64,000 bases of DNA from Paenibacillus sp. UNC451MF. GTDB lineage: Bacteria > Bacillota > Bacilli > Paenibacillales > NBRC-103111. The notes below the pieces were generated by a model. The model saw only the letters and a list, made by a program, of their open reading frames with translations. It was not told the origin of the DNA and made no database searches. A program made the position numbers and the translations under genes. The stretch covers positions 225,672 through 289,671 of the forward strand of contig NZ_JMLS01000005.1 of the NCBI RefSeq assembly GCF_000686845.1, read 5' to 3'. Of this stretch, positions 48,846 through 57,835 are shown in pieces; within the stretch, counting starts at the first letter, position 1, and the number at the start of each line of letters is the position of its first letter.

Positions 48846-50627
48846 GTGACAACAGAGAGACGGTCATGGTTGAAGGTGGACCGACTGCTTCAGTCCCGTT
48901 GGAAGCATTTTAAGGTCATTTATAAGCTTTATGTATCCTACTCAGTCATCCTTGCGATTTTGCTCATCATTGGATTTGTTAGCTTATACGGCATCAACCG
49001 AATACAGAAAGCAGCAGATCATTTGTACAACACCGAAGTCAACTCGGTTTCTTCTATGCTGGCCTTATCTCAGGATTTCCAGCAGTTAAATTCGACGGTG
49101 AGCTCAGCTCTGTTAATGAAGCCTGACTTGGCCATGAAGCAAACCGGCGAGATTCAAACACTAAAGGCGAAGGTTGCAAAAGAGGTTGAGGCAACAAGAA
49201 GCAACACGGAGTCTCATCAAATTGAGGAGAGCCAGACTGAAGTGTTCACGACGATCTGGAAGGTATATTCCGACGATTTGGATAATGTACTTCAATGGCT
49301 GGCCAAAGCGGATCAGAATGTAGAAGGAACGAACGGTCTAAGCATTGCGGTCAGCATCTATAATCAAAAGATGAAGTCACGCATCGATACGCTTAGCAAG
49401 CTGTTGAATGAATGGGTCACCGAGAATCAAGCGGCATCGCAGGAGTCCTATTCCAGTGTTGCTAAGTTAAAGAGTTCTATAATTCTGTGGCAGGCTCTGT
49501 TAATCATTGCAGCCGTAATCTGCTCAATCGGGGTAGGGTGGATAGTAGCCCGTTCTATTGTTAAACCGCTCGCCCACGTAGTGGAGAATGCGAATTTAGT
49601 GTCTCAAGGTAAGTTGAACCGCAGAATTGAGCTCGATCAATCGGATGAGGTGGGGCTTCTCGCTGCCTCCTTTAACTCCATGATCAGCCATATCTCTCTT
49701 ATCGTGCAGCAGGTGAAGCAGGCTGGAGATCAAATCGAGACGACATCGGCTTTAGTAGCCTCTATTTCCAAGCAATCCACATCAGCCTCCATCACTATGG
49801 ATAATGAAATCCGTGACATTGCTTCGGGCGCAACTATCCAAGAGCAATCTTCGGAAGAAACCGCCAAGGCCATGCAGGAGATGGCGGCCGGCGTACAGCA
49901 TATAGCTGTATCATCGAGCGATGTTGTCGATGCCGCGCAGGATGCGACCCACAAAGCTACCGAGGGGCGGGAAGCCCTGCATAAAACTGTGCATCAAATG
50001 GAGACCATTCGCAGAACGGTGCAGAATTCATCGCATGTCATCCGCGGTTTGGAGGAGCAATCACAGCAAATCGGCACCATGATTGCCGTCGTTTCGGATA
50101 TCGCCGCACAGACGCAATTGTTAGCTTTGAATGCAGCGATAGAAGCAGCCAGAGCGGGTGAGATGGGAAGAGGCTTCGCTGTAGTAGCAGAAGAAGTGCG
50201 CAAGCTATCCATCAGCTCGGAGGAATCTACGAAACGGATGACGATCCTTGTTAAAAACATCTTAGGCGGTATACAACAAGCGGTGGAAGGTATGAACCAG
50301 GGTACTCAAGAGGTTGAGGAGGGTACCGGTGTATTACATGAAGCGGAGATAGCGTTCCAAACTATTTTGGTGAGCGTACAGCAGGTGTTTGCACGTATTG
50401 AGGCGGTTACTGCTACGGTAGAGGAGATTTCTGCGGGAACGGAAGAGGTGGCAGCCTCCTCTGAAGAGAATGCCAAAATATCCAAAGAAGCCGCAAATAA
50501 AACCGGTAAGGTAGCCGATACGGTTCAAGCGCAGCGAGAGAGTATGGAGGAGTTGTTATCCTCTGCCCAGTCCTTGGAGAAGCTGGCGGAGCAGCTGCAG
50601 AAGGCCATTGTTCACTTCGAGGTTTGA
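48846..50627 (+). CDS. Methyl-accepting chemotaxis protein
   Basis: A 593-residue chemoreceptor. TM1 is about 22-48 ([18 protein letters not shown]), a four-helix-bundle sensor covers ~50-215, TM2 is about 218-238 ([20 protein letters not shown]), followed by HAMP and a long cytoplasmic signalling coiled coil with the conserved hairpin [20 protein letters not shown]. The GTG at 48846 has CAGGAG about 10 bases upstream; an earlier GTG at 48834 overlaps that site. Only 41 bases separate it from the malic enzyme gene, with no terminator, so the receptor is probably co-expressed and may steer cells to the operon's substrate. Confidence 0.93.
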   Translation: MTTERRSWLKVDRLLQSRWKHFKVIYKLYVSYSVILAILLIIGFVSLYGINRIQKAADHLYNTEVNSVSSMLALSQDFQQLNSTVSSALLMKPDLAMKQTGEIQTLKAKVAKEVEATRSNTESHQIEESQTEVFTTIWKVYSDDLDNVLQWLAKADQNVEGTNGLSIAVSIYNQKMKSRIDTLSKLLNEWVTENQAASQESYSSVAKLKSSIILWQALLIIAAVICSIGVGWIVARSIVKPLAHVVENANLVSQGKLNRRIELDQSDEVGLLAASFNSMISHISLIVQQVKQAGDQIETTSALVASISKQSTSASITMDNEIRDIASGATIQEQSSEETAKAMQEMAAGVQHIAVSSSDVVDAAQDATHKATEGREALHKTVHQMETIRRTVQNSSHVIRGLEEQSQQIGTMIAVVSDIAAQTQLLALNAAIEAARAGEMGRGFAVVAEEVRKLSISSEESTKRMTILVKNILGGIQQAVEGMNQGTQEVEEGTGVLHEAEIAFQTILVSVQQVFARIEAVTATVEEISAGTEEVAASSEENAKISKEAANKTGKVADTVQAQRESMEELLSSAQSLEKLAEQLQKAIVHFEV

Positions 50628-50656
50628 GGCTGAACATCGATCTTGCTAGTTAATAG

Positions 50657-50710
50657 CAAAAGAGCCGAGTTTGTGACATAGCCATGTCTCGTTGTCTCGA
50701 CTCTTTTGTT
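50657..50710. terminator. Terminator at the end of the catabolic-chemoreceptor operon
   Basis: CAAAAGAGCCGAG pairs with CTCGACTCTTTTG around a 28-base loop, with T-rich flanks on both strands. It also ends the small minus-strand gene at 50715. Confidence 0.75.
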
Positions 50711-50714
50711 ATGA

Positions 50715-50879
50715 TTAACCCCCTGTACGAACTCGGATAACGCCCAGCTCGTTAGCATTGATAGCGAAGGCATTACCCCCTTGACCGACAGTGGCTGTAG
50801 CGGTCTGTTTGGCACTGAATTTGGTTTTGCTGTTTTCGGTTTGCACGTTGTTGACGGATTTGCGTTTTCTTCTTCCCAT
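50715..50879 (-). CDS. Small basic protein of unknown function
   Basis: A 54-residue protein. It begins MGRRKRKSVNN and ends NAFAINANELGVIRVRTGG, with a Thr/Ala/Gly-rich middle (TATATVGQGG). There are no membrane segments. An excellent ribosome site (AGGAGGTGGGACTT before ATG) shows that it is a genuine gene. I do not recognise the family; the size and composition would suit a spore- or nucleic-acid-associated protein, but this is a guess. The 274-base gap after it (50880-51153) contains only a weak hairpin. Confidence 0.6.
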   Translation of the reverse strand: MGRRKRKSVNNVQTENSKTKFSAKQTATATVGQGGNAFAINANELGVIRVRTGG

Positions 50880-51066
50880 AAGTCCCACCTCCTGTACAAA
50901 GTATGCTCGCAATCTAGTGAAGGAGTCGGCGAATGGAGACGCCTACCAGTCTATTTTTTGAGTTATTCATACTTTGCTTTTAGAGGATGATGGGTGTGGA
51001 ATGCTTTACTTTCCTGAGGAAAGCAGGTAAGATCGAACTATATTTGAATATGTGAAACACTAGGAG

Positions 51067-51092
51067 GAGCCTGTCACCAAAGGGCTCTTTTT
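51067..51092 (+). terminator. Weak terminator-like hairpin upstream of the ArsB/NhaD-type gene
   Basis: GAGCC pairs with GGCTC over an 11-base loop, followed by TTTTT. It could be an attenuator in the leader of the permease gene. Confidence 0.35.
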
Positions 51093-51153
51093 GTGCTTTT
51101 ATCACATAGGAATGCAGATTTTGGTGAAAATTAGTCAATAAAGAGGAGGAAGT

Positions 51154-52434
51154 ATGGAACAGCAGGCTATTTTGGCAATAGGAATCTTTTTAATCATCTA
51201 TGCACTGATTATTTCCGAAAAAATTCATCGAACCATTCTCGCTATCATAGGCGCCGTTCTCATGATTGTACTAGGGATTGTAAATCAAGAGACAGCTATT
51301 CATCATATCGATTTCAATACGATCGGGTTGCTCGTCGGAATGATGATTATTGTAGGGATTACAGCAGAAACGGGGCTGTTCAAGTATGTTGCTCTGAAGG
51401 CAGCCAAGCTGGCCAAAGGAAAGCCAACCCGAATTATGATAGCTTTGGTGGTTCTGACTGCCTCGGGTTCTGCATTTCTGGATAATGTGACGACCGTGCT
51501 GCTCATGGTTCCGGTTACTTTAAGTATTACAAGACAGCTGCGAATCAACCCGGTACCGTTTCTTCTGACGCAAATTATCGCTTCGAATGTAGGAGGAACA
51601 GCAACGTTAATAGGGGACCCCCCGAACATTATGATCGGCAGTGCGGTGAAAGAGCTGACCTTTATGGCTTTTATTACGAACTTGGCTCCGATTTCCATCA
51701 TTATTATGCTGGTGTATTTACCGTTGTTTCTCGTGATGTTTCGCAAGCAAATCCGCTCGACCCCGGAGCTCCAGCAAAGCATAATGGAGATGGATGAGCA
51801 ATCGATGATAACGGACAGCAAGCTGCTGAAAAAATGTCTGTTCGTTCTCGGAATTACGATTTTAGGATTCTTCCTCCATCAGTCGCTTCATTTGGAATCG
51901 GCGACCGTTGCGCTTGCGGGTGCGTTTCTATTGCTTTTGTTAACGGGCGAGCGAATGCTGGAAAAAGCATTTCACAGCGTGGAATGGGTTACGTTATTTT
52001 TCTTCGTAGGCTTGTTCGTATTGGTTGCAGGCTTGGTAGAAACCGGAGTTATAGCTAAGCTGGCAAAGCAAGCTGTGGAGCTTACCGGAGGGGATCTGTT
52101 CGCTTCATCGATGCTGATCCTGTGGCTTAGCGCTATTGCCTCCGCATTTCTGGATAACATTCCTTTCGTAGCTACGATGATCCCGATGATTCAGGAAATG
52201 GGAACTATGGGCGTCGATAACCTGGAGCCTCTGTGGTGGAGCCTTGCATTGGGTGCTTGCTTGGGTGGTAACGGAACGTTGATTGGCGCCAGCGCGAATC
52301 TGGTCGTCGCAGGGCTAGCAAGCAAGGAAGGCTATGCGATAACATTCGTTAAATACTTGAAGTATGGATTTCCGCTAATGATTTTATCTATTATATTATC
52401 GAGCATTTATATTTACTTGCGGTATCTAATATAA
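51154..52434 (+). CDS. ArsB/NhaD-family anion or Na+/H+ permease
   Basis: A 426-residue membrane protein with about 11 helices of the ion-transporter superfamily that includes ArsB, NhaD and SLC13 carriers. Duplicated family segments SGSAFLDNVTTVLLMVPVTL and IASAFLDNIPFVATMIPMIQ and the loops NVGGTATLIGDPPNIMIGSA and LGGNGTLIGASANLVVAGLA are diagnostic. AGAGGAGGAAGT precedes the ATG. No arsenic resistance genes are nearby, so arsenite transport is not supported; the substrate is open. A small gene follows within 20 bases. Confidence 0.93.
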   Translation: MEQQAILAIGIFLIIYALIISEKIHRTILAIIGAVLMIVLGIVNQETAIHHIDFNTIGLLVGMMIIVGITAETGLFKYVALKAAKLAKGKPTRIMIALVVLTASGSAFLDNVTTVLLMVPVTLSITRQLRINPVPFLLTQIIASNVGGTATLIGDPPNIMIGSAVKELTFMAFITNLAPISIIIMLVYLPLFLVMFRKQIRSTPELQQSIMEMDEQSMITDSKLLKKCLFVLGITILGFFLHQSLHLESATVALAGAFLLLLLTGERMLEKAFHSVEWVTLFFFVGLFVLVAGLVETGVIAKLAKQAVELTGGDLFASSMLILWLSAIASAFLDNIPFVATMIPMIQEMGTMGVDNLEPLWWSLALGACLGGNGTLIGASANLVVAGLASKEGYAITFVKYLKYGFPLMILSIILSSIYIYLRYLI

Positions 52435-52454
52435 GCTGAAGGTTGGTGAAGATA

Positions 52455-52733
52455 GTGCTGGCGTACAATTACGATGATCAAATGATCGAGCTTAGTGAAA
52501 CGGCTAATGAAACGGACGTTGAATTTCGTATCCGCGTCATCGGGAATGAGCCCTTTGAGCAAAAAATGAAGGCAGTCCAGAACGAATTTGAGCATAATGA
52601 AGTGCTGACGGATGTTTTTTTCTATGCTTATAAAAATCAAGCGTATCAGTTCATCGTCAGAAAAGATTATTATACCGACTTCATTCTAGCTTTGATGAAG
52701 CACCGCATATTAAGAAGCGTTGAGTGGAAATAA
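52455..52733 (+). CDS. Small hypothetical protein, downstream partner of the permease
   Basis: A 92-residue soluble protein beginning MLAYNYDDQMIELSETANET and ending HRILRSVEWK, with many acidic and aromatic residues and no membrane segment. GTG at 52455 follows GGTTGGTGAAG; TTG at 52443 is an alternative. I do not recognise the family. The position directly after the permease gene and before a terminator indicates co-transcription, but the link may be only positional. Confidence 0.65.
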   Translation: MLAYNYDDQMIELSETANETDVEFRIRVIGNEPFEQKMKAVQNEFEHNEVLTDVFFYAYKNQAYQFIVRKDYYTDFILALMKHRILRSVEWK

Positions 52734-52737
52734 CTGT

Positions 52738-52767
52738 ACCGTCCGGACGAATCCGGACGGTTTTTTT
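52738..52767 (+). terminator. Strong terminator after the permease operon
   Basis: ACCGTCCGGA pairs perfectly with TCCGGACGGT and is followed by a T-run. Confidence 0.92.
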
Positions 52768-52779
52768 GTATGGATAAGG

Positions 52780-53535
52780 CTAAATGGAGTCTTGACTCAG
52801 CCTCCAAAACGCACCATGCTGCTTTAACAGTTCATTCATAGATCCTGTCTCGACGATGGTCCCATCTTGTAGAACCATAATATGGTTAGATAGTTTGGTT
52901 ACGGACAGACGATGCGTAATGAAGATTAAAGTAGAACCCTTCAGGTTGTTGATTAAGTGGTTCAGAAGCCGCTGCTCCGTTCCTAAGTCCAAAGCGGATG
53001 TGGCTTCGTCGAGAATAAGAATGGACGGCTTACGCAGCAGTGCCCGGGCTATTGTAATTCGTTGGCGTTCTCCCCCGGACAAGGAAAAGCCCTGCTCTCC
53101 TACACGGGTATTCAAGCCATCTGGCAGGGTAGACAACCACTCCTCCAGCTCAGCCTGTTTAACGGCTTCGTTAATTCGAGCAAAGTCCGCATCCTCGCTG
53201 CCGTAAACAATATTGTCCAGCACCGTGCCGCTGCGAAGCATCGCATCCTGAGTAACACAGAGCACGTGCCGGCGCAGCCAGCTGGGGTCAAGCTCATTTA
53301 ACAGGATGCCCCCGATACGCAGGGTGCCTGAGGTTGGGTCAGCAAGTCCTAGGAGTAGGTCGGCGAGTGTAGACTTGCCGGAGCCTCTATGCCCTGCAAC
53401 GGAGACTACTGCGCCTGCTGGAATATGGAAGCTGATGTCACGTAAGGCAGAGCGTTCCCCGTAAGTATAGGAGATTTGCTCCGCTTGGATTGAAAGGTCG
53501 CCGATTGATTCGGAGTAGATAGTTCTCTTGTTCGC
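52780..53535 (-). pseudogene. ATPase-domain remnant of an ABC exporter
   Basis: The open frame encodes a complete nucleotide-binding domain: Walker A GHRGSGKSTLADLLLG, Q-loop TQDAML, signature FSLSGGERQRITIARALL, Walker B ILILDEATSALD and H-loop FITHRLS. This is the C-terminal half of a membrane-ATPase fusion exporter (about 580 residues). Upstream the frame ends at a TAA (53536-53538) and no ATG, GTG or TTG precedes the Walker A. No membrane domain is encoded in the ~100 bases up to the next gene. A GTG at 53265 lies after Walker A and would not make a functional ATPase. The 5' half was evidently deleted. Confidence 0.85.
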
Positions 53536-53569
53536 TTATTTTTTCAATGAAATACGAACGGAAAGCAGG

Positions 53570-53613
53570 AAAAAGCCCCCGAGTGCAGGCTGTGAGCCGC
53601 AAGGGAGGCTTTA
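53570..53613 (-). terminator. Terminator after the CAP-domain gene
   Basis: On the minus strand, AAAGCCTCCCTTG pairs with the CGGGGGCTTT side of the hairpin and a T-run (TTTTT) follows. Confidence 0.7.
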
Positions 53614-53639
53614 AACATTTTAATCGAAGTCATTTTCAA

Positions 53640-55292
53640 TTAATAAGTAAGCTTAACCGTACGTGTTGCATCGATATAGTCTACCTTGGCCCCTAATACT
53701 TCGGCAAGGAGCCTTACAGGCACCATCGTATTTTCCCCGATCAGTTGGGCGGGTGTGTCGGTTTGTTTTAATTGTCCGTTCACTTCATAAGCATTCTCGG
53801 TCGTAAACAACGTCACCTTCAAGCTGCCCTTCGTATAGATGGCCGCGCGCTTGGCGTTGTCCCATTCTACGTCGGCTCCTAACGCGGAAGCCAGATCTCG
53901 GATGTATAAATACGAGAAGCCTTCAAGAATAGCGGGCTGTCTTTTCATTGGGAAGCTGATACCGTCAACGAAGTAGCTGCTATCGTCCAGTCCAAAGCTG
54001 GCCGTGCGTTGAAAAGGAGCTACGGTAACGGACGCATTTTTATACTTGGTGGAGTCTTGATGCAGCTTCGTTTTGCCGATTCCAGGCGTCGGCTCAGTGG
54101 TGAAATCCCATTCTTTGCTGTCGTTCACCGTGCTGCCGTCACTCTTAGTCACTTGGACGCTCAGCTTCACGCGGTAGGTCTCGTTGGCCTGCAGCGGCTT
54201 ACTGGGCAGAAGAATGAACGCATTCGCCAGCTTATCGTCGTTATCGGGGGTGTTGACGAGCACATCAACCTTTTGTTTGCTGCTGTCCGTCACTTCTGCA
54301 CTGACCAGTTTCACCTTCTCGGTCCCCGTCCCGTAGTACTCGGCCATAATAGGATACCCCACGGGGTAAGCTGCGCTTGAGTGCAGACGCAGCGGATCCG
54401 GGTCTTCGTTACCGTTGAAGGTCGTAGGGACATAACGGTCGCCTGGAGCCGGAGACAAGACAAGCTGGTTTGTTACAGTCGATGAATAGCCAAATTCAAT
54501 GATCGTATAATCGCCGACTTTTCCAACTCCGATCTCGCTTACATTAGGATCCAGATACGGGTTTCTATGATATGGCGCATCGAACAAAAGATCCATCGCT
54601 TCATTCGTCGCCCCTGATGCGTAAGCCGCGTCTTCTCCGACTTTGGATGTGTAACCGTAGTATGCGGCGCGTTCCAGCGGAGTGGCTCCGATAAATTGCT
54701 TCTTGCCCGCCTCTTGCATATGCAGGCTTTCCTGGCTGTCGTTGCTTTGCTTAACTTCGTTAACATTCAAATAGCTCGCGTGCGCAGTGGCGCTGGCATT
54801 CAGCCGCTCATTCATTTTAACCGGAGGTAGTCCATATAGAATACGGTAATCATTGAGTGCATTGAACGCCTCCAACTGAGCAGGTACTGCAGCCGCGAAT
54901 TGACTTTGCGCATCGTTCGCAATTGTGAAGGTCCAGGATTCCTCTAACGGCTGGTAGCCTTTAAAGGTGACGGACATGCGGACAGTATAATTGCCGGGGG
55001 TCATGTCCTTGTCCGGTGTATAGGTGAAGGCTCCTTTGTCCTTATCGTAAGCGGCAGCTACAATCGTACCGTTAACGAACATGGAGTAGGCGGTTGGGAA
55101 CAGGTTGGTGTCCGTCTTTAAATAAAAAGTCAATGTAGGCCGGGTAACCCCAACCGTATTTTGCGGAGCTCCTTGAAAGCCGTATTTAAACGCAAAGGCG
55201 CGATCTGCAGGCAGAGCCAAGCTGCTGCACATGATGAGAAAGGCTAGAGCAGTCAGTATCATATACTTGCTGAGTCTTTTTGTCGAAATCAA
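53640..55292 (-). CDS. Secreted CAP-domain protein with copper-amine-oxidase-N-like domain
   Basis: A 550-residue exported protein. The signal peptide ends near ALPADRAFA (about residue 34). A beta-rich segment follows, then a CAP/SCP domain (FNALNDYRILYGLPPVKMNE, SATAHASYLNVNE, VGEDAAYASGATNEAMDLLF, HRNPYLDPNVSEIGVGKVGD). A linker and a C-terminal copper-amine-oxidase N-like domain (about 440-550: YLYIRDLASALGADVEWDN, LIGENTMVPVRLLAEVLGAK) end it. Such C-terminal domains are common surface modules in Paenibacillus and do not imply oxidase activity. The TTG start has AAGGAGG ahead. The CAP function (wall- or sporulation-linked in Bacilli) is unknown. Confidence 0.9.
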   Translation of the reverse strand: MISTKRLSKYMILTALAFLIMCSSLALPADRAFAFKYGFQGAPQNTVGVTRPTLTFYLKTDTNLFPTAYSMFVNGTIVAAAYDKDKGAFTYTPDKDMTPGNYTVRMSVTFKGYQPLEESWTFTIANDAQSQFAAAVPAQLEAFNALNDYRILYGLPPVKMNERLNASATAHASYLNVNEVKQSNDSQESLHMQEAGKKQFIGATPLERAAYYGYTSKVGEDAAYASGATNEAMDLLFDAPYHRNPYLDPNVSEIGVGKVGDYTIIEFGYSSTVTNQLVLSPAPGDRYVPTTFNGNEDPDPLRLHSSAAYPVGYPIMAEYYGTGTEKVKLVSAEVTDSSKQKVDVLVNTPDNDDKLANAFILLPSKPLQANETYRVKLSVQVTKSDGSTVNDSKEWDFTTEPTPGIGKTKLHQDSTKYKNASVTVAPFQRTASFGLDDSSYFVDGISFPMKRQPAILEGFSYLYIRDLASALGADVEWDNAKRAAIYTKGSLKVTLFTTENAYEVNGQLKQTDTPAQLIGENTMVPVRLLAEVLGAKVDYIDATRTVKLTY

Positions 55293-55524
55293 TGGAATGC
55301 CTCCTTCTCCTTCGTTCTGTTCTAAAAACACACTTCTGCCTTGATGACTTCGGCAGCCAATCGCCAAATCCCTTTAATAAAATGTTTCCAGCGGCTTGTC
55401 CAGAGACATCAAGGCGTCATAAGTATTAACGAGCCAACAGAGAATAAGTTGCAAGCTTCAGAGAAGGAATGCGATCTAAGCGATGAATTCGCCTAACTTG
55501 CCGTCTTTTATTTCTAAGCTCTTT

Positions 55525-55552
55525 TTGAGTGGATAAGGAAATGAATTATAAT
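55525..55552 (+). promoter_or_regulatory. Promoter of the OmpR-type two-component operon
   Basis: -35 TTGAGT (55525-55530) and a perfect -10 TATAAT (55547-55552) are 16 bases apart. The rest of the 309-base gap 55293-55601 shows nothing else. Confidence 0.65.
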
Positions 55553-55601
55553 AAGAAAAAATGGAGGAGCTGGCGTCCGGCCGAATTTGGGAGGGATCAA
55601 C

Positions 55602-56291
55602 ATGAGCTTTAAAATCATTGTTGCGGACGATGAACAGGCAATTGCTCATGCTGTCGCTTATGCGTTACAACGAGAGGGCTTCGAGGTGGAAACGGCCTAC
55701 GATGGGGAAGAGGCGCTTCGCAAGGTGGAAACATTCAAACCCCGGGTACTCGTGTTGGACGTCATGATGCCCAAATTGAGCGGGTTCGATATATGCCGGA
55801 AGCTAGAGAGCAGAACAGATATCGGTATTTTACTGTTGACCGTCAAAAATGATATCGTCGACAAAATTGTAGGGCTCGAGCTGGGAGCCGATGATTATAT
55901 GACCAAGCCGTTCGATCTTAGGGAGCTTGTTGCCCGGGTCAAGGCTTTAGGCAGGCGGGTGGAGAAAAAAGGCGAGAGCCAGCCGGGTACTATAATCACC
56001 ATAGGCAGTCTGCTGCTGCATTTGGAACAGCGGACTGTAAGTGTCGGAGGGGAAGAGCTCGGTCTGACACCCAAGGAATTCGATCTGCTGGCGCTGCTCC
56101 TTACCCATATGAAGCGGGTATTTACTAGAGAGGAATTGCTGGAGCAAGTATGGGGGATGGATTATGCAGGGGGGACGCGCACTGTGGACATCCATATTCA
56201 GAGGCTCAGGTCCAAGCTCGGTCCAGACCACCAGCTGCTGCTTCAAACTGTCTATGGAGTAGGGTACAAAGCAGTGGGTGACAACATATGA
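55602..56291 (+). CDS. OmpR/PhoB-family response regulator
   Basis: A 229-residue regulator. The receiver has the acidic pair ADDE, phospho-acceptor Asp in VLVLDVMMPKLSG and the switch Lys in DDYMTKPFD. The C-terminal winged helix (LGLTPKEFDLLALLLTHMKR, TVDIHIQRLRSKLG) is standard. ATG at 55602 has GGGAGGGA ahead. It overlaps the kinase gene by 4 bases (ATGA). The targets may include the two lipoprotein genes downstream. Confidence 0.95.
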   Translation: MSFKIIVADDEQAIAHAVAYALQREGFEVETAYDGEEALRKVETFKPRVLVLDVMMPKLSGFDICRKLESRTDIGILLLTVKNDIVDKIVGLELGADDYMTKPFDLRELVARVKALGRRVEKKGESQPGTIITIGSLLLHLEQRTVSVGGEELGLTPKEFDLLALLLTHMKRVFTREELLEQVWGMDYAGGTRTVDIHIQRLRSKLGPDHQLLLQTVYGVGYKAVGDNI

Positions 56292-57751
56292 TTCGAATGA
56301 ATTTGAAATGGAAGTTTACCGCCTTCGTTGCGGGCTTGCTGGTGTTCACGATCGTTGTATTATCGCTGCTGGTGCTCAAAGGGGTGTCAGATGATCAACG
56401 AACGCAAACGGAAAGCTCATTGGCGCAGCAGACGGGAACGGCTAACCTTCATATTAAGCAGCAGTTCGTTACAGGAACGCGGCTCGAGCCGAAGTCCTTT
56501 ATGCAGCTGCAAGGCCAGAAGCTGGCCGTAGAGCTTGGTACGATAAGCGGAATGCGAGTCATCTTATATGATTCGGATGGCGTAACGGTCGGCGATTCGC
56601 TGCCCATGGCTGCCAAGACGAATGTCTCAGACGCACTTCAGCCTGCTCTGCAGAACAAGATCGCTTATATAACTGAGGGGGACACGTTGGAGTATTTGGC
56701 TCCTTTACAAGGTTCTGACGGACAAATCGGCGTCATCCAATATGAAGCTTCCTTAACGACTCAGCGTGCTTTCTATCGGACCATTCTGAGTTTGTTTGTA
56801 TTTGGCGGGATGATCGTTCTCGTTATCAGCTTCGTGCTCGGGGGATACTATATGAACCGTCAAGCGAACGCGATCAGTCTACTCAAGAAAGCGGCGGACC
56901 AAATCCGCCAGGGCGAACGGCTGTTTAAGCCTGCCCTGCAGCGGCAGGATGAGTTGGGGGATTTAAGCCTGGGTATATTTGAAATGAGCGAAGCTATTCA
57001 ATCGAACCTGAGAGCTTTGGAGGATGAGCAAGGGAAGATGCGCCAGGCGATGCAGAAGCTTCAGGAGCTGGAGCAGCAGCAAAAGCAGTTTATCAACAAT
57101 ATCAGCCATGAATTCAAGACACCGCTCACCTCGATCAAAGCTTATGCGGATCTGTTAGACATGTATGGGGACGATCCTAAGCTGATCAGTGATGCGAGGG
57201 AAGCGATATCCAGAGAATCAGGCCGGTTATACGATTTGGTAGAGAAGGTATTGAAGCTGGCCGCGCTGGAAAAATATGAATTCGAGCATCGTCCCGAGCG
57301 GGTGGAACTGGCTGGACTGCTGGGCGATATTAGCGACCGGATGAAAGGAAAGGCCGATAAATTCGGCGTAACGATTATCAAGCAGCTGGAGCCCGCTGTT
57401 ATATGGGCAGACAGGGAAAGCGTCATTCATATTGCGATAAATCTTTTGGATAATGCCATTAAATATAATGTGGAGAATGGCTCTGTCATTGTAAAATGCC
57501 ATGTCGTAGGTGAGCGGGCGGAGATTGTTTTTCACGATACGGGGGTAGGCATTCCGCTGGAAGGCAGAGACAAATTATTCGAGCCGTTCTATACCTTGAA
57601 TAAGGACCGTGCCCGGCAGTCCGGCGGTAGCGGATTGGGCTTGGCTCTGGTTAAACAGTTTGTCGAGCAGCAGGATGGGACGATCCATATCGAGGGCTCA
57701 GAGGGACAAGGCACGGTGGTTACTATTAGATTCCCTGTACATCCGCAATAA
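56288..57751 (+). CDS. Membrane sensor histidine kinase
   Basis: A 487-residue kinase. TM1 is about 10-31, an extracytoplasmic sensor covers ~32-158, TM2 is about 160-182, then HAMP, HisKA with phospho-acceptor H274 (NISHEFKTPLTS) and a complete ATPase domain (NLLDNAIKYN, DTGVGIP, GGSGLGLALVKQFVEQ). Cognate kinase of the preceding regulator. The extracellular domain resembles the small sensors of PhoR/ResE-type kinases; the signal is unknown. Confidence 0.94.
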   Translation: MIRMNLKWKFTAFVAGLLVFTIVVLSLLVLKGVSDDQRTQTESSLAQQTGTANLHIKQQFVTGTRLEPKSFMQLQGQKLAVELGTISGMRVILYDSDGVTVGDSLPMAAKTNVSDALQPALQNKIAYITEGDTLEYLAPLQGSDGQIGVIQYEASLTTQRAFYRTILSLFVFGGMIVLVISFVLGGYYMNRQANAISLLKKAADQIRQGERLFKPALQRQDELGDLSLGIFEMSEAIQSNLRALEDEQGKMRQAMQKLQELEQQQKQFINNISHEFKTPLTSIKAYADLLDMYGDDPKLISDAREAISRESGRLYDLVEKVLKLAALEKYEFEHRPERVELAGLLGDISDRMKGKADKFGVTIIKQLEPAVIWADRESVIHIAINLLDNAIKYNVENGSVIVKCHVVGERAEIVFHDTGVGIPLEGRDKLFEPFYTLNKDRARQSGGSGLGLALVKQFVEQQDGTIHIEGSEGQGTVVTIRFPVHPQ

Positions 57752-57835
57752 AAAAGTTTACAAGTTCGAAACAAGTTGAAATGCTGCGGATAACATTGAG
57801 GTCTATACTCGGAGTAAGCTCTTCGGAAAGGAGGA

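Noticed and set aside
51154-52434. An arsenic-resistance locus based on the ArsB-like permease
   Set aside because: No arsC, arsA or arsenic-type ArsR gene is adjacent; the ArsR-family gene at 36381 is far away, lacks metal-binding Cys and is paired with AHSA1.
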